DNA of 5,115 nt from contig CAYWHE010000247.1 of assembly GCA_964458125.1 (NCBI GenBank), forward strand, positions 1 to 5,115. Direction: 5' to 3'. How positions within the stretch are numbered: the first letter of the stretch is position 1; the number at the start of each line of letters is the position of its first letter. The DNA comes from CAYWHE01 sp964458125 (lineage in GTDB: Bacteria; Bacteroidota; Bacteroidia; AKYH767-A; OLB10). Below the pieces are notes generated by a model. The model ran no database searches and had not been told where the DNA came from. It saw nothing but the letters and a program-made list of their open reading frames with translations. Below, one piece after another: positions 1-4,720 of this stretch. Position numbers and translations under genes: made by a program.

Positions 1-1
1 T

Positions 2-55
2 CACCTGATGGAGTATCATTTTTTCAATGCAGCGGAAGAGGAAATAAAAATCTAA
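2..55 (+). CDS. Possible C-terminal tail of a protein entering from the left edge
   Basis: Frame 2 of the plus strand is open from the window edge and ends at TAA (53-55), giving HLMEYHFFNAAEEEIKI. An acidic, charged tail like this is plausible for a real protein C-terminus, and such a gene would converge on the alpha-E gene. The fragment has only 17 codons. Plus-strand frame 1 and one minus-strand frame are also open over these bases, so the reading frame cannot be settled from this window. No family can be named. Confidence 0.3.
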   Translation, partial: HLMEYHFFNAAEEEIKI

Positions 56-114
56 ACGAAAGCAGGATTAATTCTGGGTATGAACCCGGGGGAAGTCCTG
101 TACCCACCCCGATT

Positions 115-189
115 CGCTTCGCGACCGGATTCATTCGACTACGACTTTCATTTCGGACGTTGTCCTTGTAAAAGTCAAGTCGAATTGAA
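115..189. repeat. Structured direct repeat, copy A (75 bp)
   Basis: This unit starts CGCTTCGCGACCGG and ends AAGTCGAATTGAA. It recurs at 235-310 with two substitutions and one single-base length difference. Inside it is an imperfect inverted repeat: ATTCATTCGACT plus GACTTT on the left (about 127-148) against AAAGTC plus AAGTCGAATTGAA on the right (about 171-192). The intervening loop holds a nested perfect hairpin, GGAC (155-158), GTT, GTCC (162-165). The layout resembles REP-like or miniature palindromic intergenic repeats. The family is not one I can name. Confidence 0.85.
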
Positions 190-234
190 CCCCGATTCCG
201 CTGCAAGCAGTGCGGTATTGAACCGGTGCCGAAA

Positions 235-310
235 CGCTTCGCGACCGGGATTCATTCGACTAAGACTTTCACTTCGGACGTTGTCCTTGTAAAAGTCAAG
301 TCGAATTGAA
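235..310. repeat. Structured direct repeat, copy B (76 bp)
   Basis: This is the second copy of the unit at 115-189, in the same orientation and offset by 120 bp. Relative to copy A it has GGG instead of GG after CGCGACC, A for C at 263, and C for T at 272. The last 38 bases are identical between copies. Its arms (about 250-269 and 292-311) again form an imperfect inverted repeat around the nested hairpin GGAC (276-279)/GTCC (283-286). Here the pairing extends one base past the right end of the direct repeat. Confidence 0.85.
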
Positions 311-345
311 TTGTAAGGGATGAGGCGAAAACAGCTGTTTCAGTT

Positions 346-380
346 GGCATCAGGTAGTAAGCGGCAGACAGGAGGCAGTA
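346..380. repeat. Degenerate heptamer array, five units near GGCAGTA
   Basis: Read in sevens, the plus strand gives GGCATCA, GGTAGTA, AGCGGCA, GACAGGA and GGCAGTA. Against GGCAGTA (TACTGCC on the minus strand) the units match at 5, 6, 4, 5 and 7 positions. This looks like a decayed simple heptanucleotide tandem repeat. The match is imperfect, so chance similarity remains possible. Confidence 0.4.
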
Positions 381-447
381 ATAATCAGTTGGCCGTGATG
401 GAACAATGCCATGAAACAACCCGGAGTCGAAAACTAAAGCCTTTAAA

Positions 448-469
448 CTGCTTCCTGACTGCTTCCTGA
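448..469. repeat. Perfect 11-bp tandem duplication
   Basis: CTGCTTCCTGA occurs twice back to back (448-458 and 459-469). It lies immediately downstream of the alpha-E stop codon, whose last base on the minus strand is 472. It is probably a replication-slippage product and no function is evident. Confidence 0.8.
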
Positions 470-471
470 AA

Positions 472-1413
472 TCAGTTATAAGCAAAGCAATAGGTATTCA
501 GTGCTTCGCCAATTTTGTAAAGATCGTTTTTGATATCCTCGAGATAGGTCTGAAGTCCGGTTTTAAAAATATGGTTCAGGTCGGTGTATTGCACCTTGCT
601 TCTGACCTTTCCGATAAGATGTTCGAGTTCCTTGTAGTTTTCCGGACTGCTGAAAGGCCTTAAGCGGTCCAGGGTCCGCCACAACTGATTCAGACAGTAT
701 AAAAGGGAACGGGGATAATTGGTATTAAGGATGAGCATATCGGCCACATAACGGCTTTCAATTCCGGATTTGTAATTTTTGGTATACAATTCATAACCCG
801 ATACCGACATCAGCACCAGTTTCCAGTAATGGATATCCTGTACCGTATCGTTTTCCTTATGAATGGACTGGTATTTCACATCGAGGATATCGGCCGTCTG
901 AATGCACCTTTCGAGGAATTTTCCCATATTCATATAAAGCCATCCTTCTCCGCGCCCCATGGTGATTTCGGCTGTTCCATAAAAAACATAACAATGTTTC
1001 AGCATTTCATTGATCACGAATATGGGATCATCCGAATCAATCAGGTCGCTGATGACCGGTTCGTTGACGTAATGATAAAACTGGTTGATGCAGCCCCAGA
1101 CTTCAAGGGCGATGTGATCCTGCACCCCACGGGCGTTTTCCCGGGCATGGGTAATCAGGTTCCGGACGGAGTTGGGGTTTGGTTTTTCGTCTATCAGGAA
1201 ATGCAGTACCTGTTGACTGTCACCGGCCAGTTCATCGATCTGCGCTTCCCGTAAATCGGAGAAAATCCTTAGCACCGGTTTCCAGCTGAAAGGAACTCCG
1301 GAAGCCGTTTCCAGGGAAGCTGAATAGTTGACTTTGATCATCCTCAGGTTTCCGTCGGCCCGTTCTACATAACGGGTGAGCCAGAACAGGGAATCGGCAA
1401 TGCGGCTTAACAT
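472..1413 (-). CDS. Alpha-E domain protein (DUF403 family)
   Basis: This encodes a 313-residue, mostly helical protein that covers the usual full length of the alpha-E (DUF403) family. Family signatures visible are MLSRIADSLFWLTRYVERAD at residues 1-20, PNSVRNLITHARENARGVQD at 80-99, MGKFLERCIQTADILDVKY at 163-181, and VADMLILNTNYPRSLLYCL at 223-241. I chose the ATG at 1413 because the family begins MLSR; the frame stays open to a GTG at 1485, but those 24 residues do not resemble the family. There is no signal peptide, so it is probably cytoplasmic. The family is genomically linked to circularly permuted ATP-grasp and transglutaminase-like proteins and was predicted to take part in peptide or amide-bond synthesis. 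The exact reaction is not established. A likely partner, the ATP-grasp protein, lies on the same strand at the right end of the window rather than adjacent. Confidence 0.93.
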   Translation of the reverse strand: MLSRIADSLFWLTRYVERADGNLRMIKVNYSASLETASGVPFSWKPVLRIFSDLREAQIDELAGDSQQVLHFLIDEKPNPNSVRNLITHARENARGVQDHIALEVWGCINQFYHYVNEPVISDLIDSDDPIFVINEMLKHCYVFYGTAEITMGRGEGWLYMNMGKFLERCIQTADILDVKYQSIHKENDTVQDIHYWKLVLMSVSGYELYTKNYKSGIESRYVADMLILNTNYPRSLLYCLNQLWRTLDRLRPFSSPENYKELEHLIGKVRSKVQYTDLNHIFKTGLQTYLEDIKNDLYKIGEALNTYCFAYN

Positions 1414-1426
1414 AGCATGGGTTTTA

Positions 1427-1435
1427 TACCGGGTA
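1427..1435. promoter_or_regulatory. Dyad TACC-G-GGTA at the alpha-E promoter
   Basis: This short perfect dyad sits within TATACCGGGTAAA. It closely resembles the dyad TTTACC-GG-GGTAAA at 1512-1525 on the other side of the divergent promoter region. It abuts or overlaps the candidate alpha-E -7 element, a position typical of operators. That it binds a protein is inference only. Confidence 0.3.
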
Positions 1436-1441
1436 AATATA
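1434..1441 (-). promoter_or_regulatory. Candidate -7 element for the alpha-E gene
   Basis: On the minus strand these bases read TATATTTA, a 7-of-8 match to the Bacteroidota TAnnTTTG element. They lie about 20 bases before the ATG at 1413, so the leader would be very short, about 14 nt. The upstream -33 region is only T-rich (TTTTTTC), with no clean TTG at the expected distance, so the call is tentative. Confidence 0.35.
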
Positions 1442-1486
1442 AACAATGTGTTGAAAAAATCACTGGTGCGGCTATGACAATCCACC

Positions 1487-1494
1487 TATCTTTG
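1487..1494 (+). promoter_or_regulatory. Candidate -7 promoter element TATCTTTG for the small plus-strand gene
   Basis: TATCTTTG is an exact match to the Bacteroidota TAnnTTTG consensus. It lies 49 bases before the ATG at 1543, giving a leader of about 40 nt. A perfect -33 TTG is not present at 17-23 bp; TGG at 1464-1466 (20-bp spacer) is the nearest candidate. Position, strand and exact match make this the best promoter in the window. Confidence 0.6.
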
Positions 1495-1511
1495 CATGGA
1501 TAAACAAGATT

Positions 1512-1525
1512 TTTACCGGGGTAAA
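1512..1525. promoter_or_regulatory. Dyad TTTACC-GG-GGTAAA in the leader of the small gene
   Basis: The arms TTTACC (1512-1517) and GGTAAA (1520-1525) are perfectly complementary around GG. A related dyad lies at 1427-1435 by the alpha-E promoter, with centres about 88 bp apart. The element falls roughly 10-30 bases after the expected transcription start of the plus-strand gene. It overlaps an alternative RNA hairpin, CCGGG-GTAAA-CCCGG (1516-1530), which ends 12 bases before the ATG. An operator or a translational control hairpin is possible; neither is demonstrated. Confidence 0.35.
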
Positions 1526-1542
1526 CCCGGCGATCCATACGC

Positions 1543-1812
1543 ATGATTAAATACACACCCCATTACCTGAAAAAACTGGAAGAAATCCTGGAACGGAACA
1601 GCTACGATTTGAGATACGAAAAAGGCAATTTCAAATCCGGCTTTTGTATCCTCGAGTCGAAAAAAGTAGTGGTGGTGAATAAGTTTGCCGGGCTGGAAAG
1701 CCGCATCAATGCGCTGGTGGAAATCTTCCGGGTGCTGGGGGATAAACTGGAATTGGATCCCGACAGCCGGCAACTGGTGATTACCGGACCAAAACCGGAA
1801 ACGCCTGAATAA
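1543..1812 (+). CDS. Small conserved-looking hypothetical protein, 89 aa
   Basis: No function can be assigned. The gene has a matching promoter element, a terminator right after its stop, and its own intergenic spaces, so it is very likely real. ATG 1543 is the only usable start because an in-frame TAA lies at 1522-1524. The protein appears to have a charged N-terminal helix (residues 5-18), then short strands at about 21-26 (YDLRYE), 32-38 (SGFCILE) and 40-46 (KKVVVVN), then a helix at about 50-66 (GLESRINALVEIFRVL), and a hydrophilic Pro/Glu-rich tail. The segment YEKGNFKSGFCILESKKVVVVNKF looks like a conserved core; I have an impression of similar small hypothetical proteins in other Bacteroidota but cannot verify it here. 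There is no signal peptide or membrane segment, so it is probably cytoplasmic. It is the only complete gene on this strand, divergent from the alpha-E gene and convergent with rplS. Confidence 0.85.
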   Translation: MIKYTPHYLKKLEEILERNSYDLRYEKGNFKSGFCILESKKVVVVNKFAGLESRINALVEIFRVLGDKLELDPDSRQLVITGPKPETPE

Positions 1813-1813
1813 A

Positions 1814-1842
1814 AAAAGCCTTCCCATTCCGGGAAGGCTTTT
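1814..1842. terminator. Bidirectional intrinsic terminator between the small gene and rplS
   Basis: A perfect 12-bp stem, AAAAGCCTTCCC (1814-1825) against GGGAAGGCTTTT (1831-1842), closes a 5-base loop, ATTCC. The plus-strand gene stops at 1812, just before the left arm. On the minus strand, rplS stops at 1858 and the hairpin ends in a run of seven T (1817-1811). It can therefore terminate both convergent genes, and is stronger for rplS because the U tract is longer on that strand. Confidence 0.9.
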
Positions 1843-1857
1843 CCGTTTAAGCTGAGC

Positions 1858-2205
1858 TCAGGCTTTCTTTTCTTCAATCCTGGCTTTTTTGCCGGAGATA
1901 TTGCGGAGGTAAAAAATACGGGCCCTGCGAACAATACCTCGTTTATTGACTTCCAGTTTGGTGATTTTCGGACTTTGAAGCGGAAAAATACGCTCCACAC
2001 CAACACCATTGGAGATTTTTCTGACGGTAAAGGTTTCCGTCATGCCGGTTCCTTTACGTTGCAACACGACACCCTGGAACTGCTGTTCCCGTTCTTTGTT
2101 GCCTTCGATAATTTTATAAAAGACGGTCACCGTATCACCGGCTTTAAATTCAGGTCTTTTTTTCCTTTCTACGAGTTGCTCGGAAGCAATTTTAACGAAG
2201 TCCAT
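1858..2205 (-). CDS. rplS: 50S ribosomal protein L19
   Basis: This encodes 115 residues, the normal length for bacterial L19, a large-subunit protein located at the interface with the 30S subunit. Family signatures run through the whole chain: FKAGDTV (20-26), FQGVVLQRKGTG (43-54), FTVRKISNGVGVERIFPLQS (59-78) and RRARIFYLRNISGKKARI (93-110), followed by a Lys/Glu-rich tail. The ATG at 2205 fits the family start. It lies downstream of trmD on the same strand with a 130-bp gap, so it may be partly co-transcribed with trmD and also driven by its own promoter in the gap. The bidirectional terminator at 1814-1842 follows. In many bacteria the order rpsP-rimM-trmD-rplS is conserved; only the last two are seen here. 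Nothing in it looks damaged. Confidence 0.98.
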   Translation of the reverse strand: MDFVKIASEQLVERKKRPEFKAGDTVTVFYKIIEGNKEREQQFQGVVLQRKGTGMTETFTVRKISNGVGVERIFPLQSPKITKLEVNKRGIVRRARIFYLRNISGKKARIEEKKA

Positions 2206-2293
2206 GTTCGTAATGCGTTGGTCGGTTTTTTACTTAATTGATTCAGAATCAGAAATTTGATTAATTATTTCCCACTCTTTTGAAAACAGGCTG

Positions 2294-2301
2294 CGAAGAT
2301 A
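2294..2301 (-). promoter_or_regulatory. Candidate -7 element for rplS
   Basis: On the minus strand this reads TATCTTCG, one mismatch from TAnnTTTG. It lies in the trmD-rplS gap, about 88 bases before the rplS ATG. A T-rich TTTTCA (start near 2322) is the nearest -33-like sequence and does not match TTG exactly. The remainder of the gap (2206-2293) is A/T-rich and shows no other clear signal. Confidence 0.35.
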
Positions 2302-2335
2302 GGAAAATTAATCCATTGAAAAGGAAAAAACCCGT

Positions 2336-3016
2336 TTATTTTTTTGAAAGCCCGGGCCTTTTTTGCCGTGTCCGTTCCATGGAACGTTCATCCTTCCATT
2401 CATTGATCAGTTTTTCATTTCCCGATAAAAGTATTTCCGGAACTTTCCAACCCTTAAAATCAGCCGGGCGGGTATACACCGGGGGAGCCAGGAGGTTATC
2501 CTGAAAGGAATCGCTTAAAGCAGAGGTTTCATCATTTAAAACCCCGGGTATCAAACGGATTATGGCATCAGCAAGCACGGCTGCAGCCAGTTCTCCACCC
2601 GACAACACATAGTTGCCGATGGAAATTTCCCGGGTAATGAAATGTTCGCGTACCCGTTCATCCACACCCTTGTAATGCCCGCAGAGAATCAGCAGGTTTT
2701 GATCCAGGCTAAGGCTATTGACCATGGCCTGATCCAGCAGTTCACCATCAGGGCTCATGTAAATAATTTCATCATAATCCCGTTCCTTCTTCAGCGCTTC
2801 AATACAGGCTGCAATGGGTTCAATCATCATCACCATGCCGGCTCCTCCTCCGTATGCGTAATCATCCACGCTTTTATGCCTGTTTGATGCATAATCACGG
2901 AGGTTGACCAGGTTCACCCGGGCCAGGTTTTTTTCCCGGGCCCTTTTCAGGATACTGTGCGAAAAGGGCCCTTCCAGCAAGCCGGGTAAAATGGTTATGA
3001 TATCGATCTGCAACAT
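2336..3016 (-). CDS. trmD: tRNA (guanine-N1-)-methyltransferase, m1G37
   Basis: This encodes 226 residues. TrmD transfers a methyl group from S-adenosylmethionine to N1 of G37, next to the anticodon of tRNAs, preventing +1 frameshifts; it is a SPOUT-class knotted homodimer in the cytoplasm. Visible motifs are IDIITILPGL (4-13), YGGGAGMVMM (55-64), CGHYKGVDERV (112-122), SIGNYVLSGGELAAA (132-146) and PPVYTRPADFKGWKVPEILL (178-197). Numbering runs in register with the E. coli enzyme: Arg154 and the proposed catalytic base Asp169 (in SDSF) are both present. Two positions differ from the common pattern: SIGD is SIGN (Asn135) and SGNH is SGNE (Glu201). I chose ATG 3016 (MLQIDIIT) because the family starts there; an in-frame TTG at 3049 would add 11 unrelated residues. 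The protein ends soon after RPGL, without the longer tail of the 255-residue E. coli protein. rplS follows on the same strand. Confidence 0.97.
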   Translation of the reverse strand: MLQIDIITILPGLLEGPFSHSILKRAREKNLARVNLVNLRDYASNRHKSVDDYAYGGGAGMVMMIEPIAACIEALKKERDYDEIIYMSPDGELLDQAMVNSLSLDQNLLILCGHYKGVDERVREHFITREISIGNYVLSGGELAAAVLADAIIRLIPGVLNDETSALSDSFQDNLLAPPVYTRPADFKGWKVPEILLSGNEKLINEWKDERSMERTRQKRPGLSKK

Positions 3017-3020
3017 CCTG

Positions 3021-3049
3021 TAAAAGTAGGGAATTGAAATGAGCGGCAA
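3021..3049 (-). promoter_or_regulatory. Candidate trmD promoter ending almost at the start codon
   Basis: On the minus strand there is TTG (3049-3047), an 18-bp spacer, and TACTTTTA (3028-3021), a 7-of-8 match to TAnnTTTG. The spacing falls in the 17-23 bp range described for Flavobacterium promoters. The -7 element ends 5 bases before the trmD ATG, so transcription would begin at or just inside the start codon, making the mRNA essentially leaderless. The element may be a chance match, with trmD read from upstream instead. Confidence 0.3.
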
Positions 3050-3170
3050 CGGCTAATCCCGCAGTAATTATTGATTATATCCGTCCAGTGATCCGGGCAT
3101 TCCGCCTGCATCCGTAAAATACCCGATGGACTGATCAGAGTTGCCTGCAGACTGTATGTCATGGAAGTAT

Positions 3171-4598
3171 TCAGGGAGCCATTTTGACCAGCCTGGCATA
3201 ACCTGTATTCCCGCCCGCCGAAAAGGTGACTAAATAGACACCTTCACTTAATCCGGATATATCGACCGGATCATTTTTGTCAATAATTTTTTTCAGGCAG
3301 CATGAACCCAGCATATCATAAACGATCAGTTCGGCCGAAACAGACGGTTCCGCGCCCCAGTCAATTCCCAACTGGCCGGTTGCCGGGTTGGGATTTAACT
3401 TGATAGCCGGTGCAAGGTCAGGGTTATCCTGCATACCTGAAATCAATGGCCAGCTGAGCACCTTAAACCCGGCCCAGTTGCTGAAATAGGGGATAAAGGA
3501 ATTGATATAGGTGATGTAAATATAGGGCCCCCATACATCGGTACCCCAACATGCTTTGGAGTTACCAGTGGGTCCCCAGCCGTTGCAGGAATCCGGCAGG
3601 GCGGGGTTGGAAACGTCCACGATGCGTAATTCACTGTCTCCGGAGGAGAGGTAAATTATTTTCCGCTGCTGGTCATAAACCATCTGGTTGGTGTGCCCCT
3701 GGCAACCGTTCCAGTTGGTGGAAGGCAACTCGCAGCCCCAGGGGTTCCACCAGCCCGTTTGGGTGAGATTACCCACATTGCTGATGTCAACCACCTCAAG
3801 ACCGCAATAATCTTCCGAAATAAAGGCCAGGTTGCCATCGATGACGATGTGATTAAACGCTTCCTGTTTATTGGAGGAGCCGGGGTTCAGGTATTGGGCA
3901 ATCTGGGAAGGACTGGATTTGCTGGTCACATCAATAACCCTTAACCCGCCGGCATCATAACACAGGAAAAGCGTATCATTTTTAATGGCCATGCCCCGGG
4001 CATTCGGAGCCTGAACGGCATTTGGGTTTACGACCGGCCAGTCGGGATCGGGTACGTAATTCGACTCCAGGGTGATGTTGCTTTTATTGGTAATGTTGAG
4101 AATGAAGATGCCCTGGGTCATGGCTGCCAGGTAGGCATAATTTCCTTCAACCAGCAGGGTGGAGGCTCCTTTAACCACAGCCGGCCATTTCCAGAAATCG
4201 AGCACCTGGGGATTGGCAGGAACGCTTATATCCAGGATGGCCATGCCGGGATTTTCCGGATTGGTACCGAAAAAATTTCCAAGCGCCACATACAGGTAAA
4301 TGCTGTCCTGGACCAGGTACATGATGTCAAGGGAATCAAACTGACTTGGAGAAACATTATAGGCAAGTTGTGGAGACTGAATATTGCTGATGTTGTAAAT
4401 GGACAACCCTCCTTCTTTTCCGGCCACATAGCAATAAGGACGGTTCAGGCGATCGGCCACCACACCAACCGGCACGGAGAATAACAGCTGCACCTGTGAC
4501 TGCAACTGGAGACTGTCACTGAAACAGTTTTGTGAACGGGCGGGTCTTTGCTGCAGCAGTAAGAAGAGTCCGCTCAGCAGGAGGATTGTCTTTTTCAT
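3171..4598 (-). CDS. Secreted LVIVD-repeat beta-propeller protein with T9SS C-terminal sorting domain
   Basis: This encodes 475 residues. An N-terminal signal peptide (residues 1-22, MKKTILLLSGLFLLL..., likely cleavage after ARS) directs Sec export. The body contains LVIVD-like strands at regular spacing: GLSIYNIS (64-71), MAILDIS (119-125), GIFILNIT (163-170), GLRVIDVT (218-225), GLEVVDIS (266-273), ELRIVDVS (323-330), and a diverged GFKVLSW (377-383). Spacing is about 45-57 residues, which suggests a seven-bladed propeller. The C-terminus (about 398-475) is a type A T9SS sorting domain: KLNPNPATG, ELIVYDMLG, ISGLSEGVYLVTF and a final ARLVKM. Such proteins cross the outer membrane through the Por system and are usually anchored to the cell surface or released. 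No catalytic motif is visible, so a binding or surface role is more likely; the ligand is unknown. It contains ten cysteines, including a CC pair (433-434). It lies between the ATP-grasp gene and trmD on the same strand. Confidence 0.92.
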   Translation of the reverse strand: MKKTILLLSGLFLLLQQRPARSQNCFSDSLQLQSQVQLLFSVPVGVVADRLNRPYCYVAGKEGGLSIYNISNIQSPQLAYNVSPSQFDSLDIMYLVQDSIYLYVALGNFFGTNPENPGMAILDISVPANPQVLDFWKWPAVVKGASTLLVEGNYAYLAAMTQGIFILNITNKSNITLESNYVPDPDWPVVNPNAVQAPNARGMAIKNDTLFLCYDAGGLRVIDVTSKSSPSQIAQYLNPGSSNKQEAFNHIVIDGNLAFISEDYCGLEVVDISNVGNLTQTGWWNPWGCELPSTNWNGCQGHTNQMVYDQQRKIIYLSSGDSELRIVDVSNPALPDSCNGWGPTGNSKACWGTDVWGPYIYITYINSFIPYFSNWAGFKVLSWPLISGMQDNPDLAPAIKLNPNPATGQLGIDWGAEPSVSAELIVYDMLGSCCLKKIIDKNDPVDISGLSEGVYLVTFSAGGNTGYARLVKMAP

Positions 4599-4720
4599 GG
4601 CGATAGAGGTATATGTCGAAACGGAATTGGAAATAATAATCCGGACGAAAGCGCTTCATGTTTTGTTACAGGTTACGGGCATGTATTCATGGATGTTTAC
4701 GGGTTCGGTCCTGGCAACGT
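4599..4720. other. Gap between the ATP-grasp and propeller genes; no clear signal
   Basis: These 122 bases lie between two minus-strand genes. I see no exact TAnnTTTG element on the minus strand (the nearest is an A/T-rich TATTATTTCC stretch) and no hairpin with a T run. Read-through from the ATP-grasp gene into the propeller gene is therefore possible but unproven. Confidence 0.4.

Larger units (their letters stand above)
56..471. other. Intergenic region of about 415 bp, rich in repeats
   Basis: I see no credible gene here. The short open frames are built largely from the repeat units and have no recognisable domain. The interval contains two copies of a structured repeat (115-189 and 235-310), a short inverted repeat (GGGTA at 76-80, TACCC at 101-105), a 12-bp palindrome AAACAGCTGTTT (329-340), a degenerate heptamer array (346-380) and an 11-bp tandem duplication (448-469). 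It lies downstream of the alpha-E gene. I found no classical hairpin-plus-U-tract terminator for that gene. Confidence 0.7.

Noticed and set aside
80..292. Plus-strand 70-codon open frame ending RLRLSLRTLSL
   Set aside because: It is composed mainly of the two structured repeats, with the same repeat read in different frames. It is likely a spurious product of the repeat.
329..340. Perfect palindrome AAACAGCTGTTT
   Set aside because: A single 12-bp palindrome in an intergenic region downstream of a gene, with no promoter nearby and no second copy seen. Chance cannot be excluded.
252..485. Minus-strand 77-codon open frame overlapping the alpha-E 3' end
   Set aside because: It starts at TTG, runs through the heptamer array and repeat copy B, and shows no domain or plausible composition. 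It is better explained as a frame opened by repeats.
829..1254. Plus-strand 141-codon open frame
   Set aside because: It lies entirely antisense inside the alpha-E gene, which has clear family motifs; no independent coding evidence.
1602..2009. Minus-strand 135-codon open frame spanning the small gene, terminator and rplS 3' end
   Set aside because: It crosses a perfect terminator hairpin and overlaps two better-supported genes, with no recognisable domain.
3083..3131. Inverted repeat GTCCA/TGGAC with CGGG/CCCG inside, between the propeller gene and trmD
   Set aside because: The loop is long (about 24 bases), the stem is interrupted and there is no T run, so it does not qualify as a terminator. 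I saw no riboswitch-like conservation that I could name.
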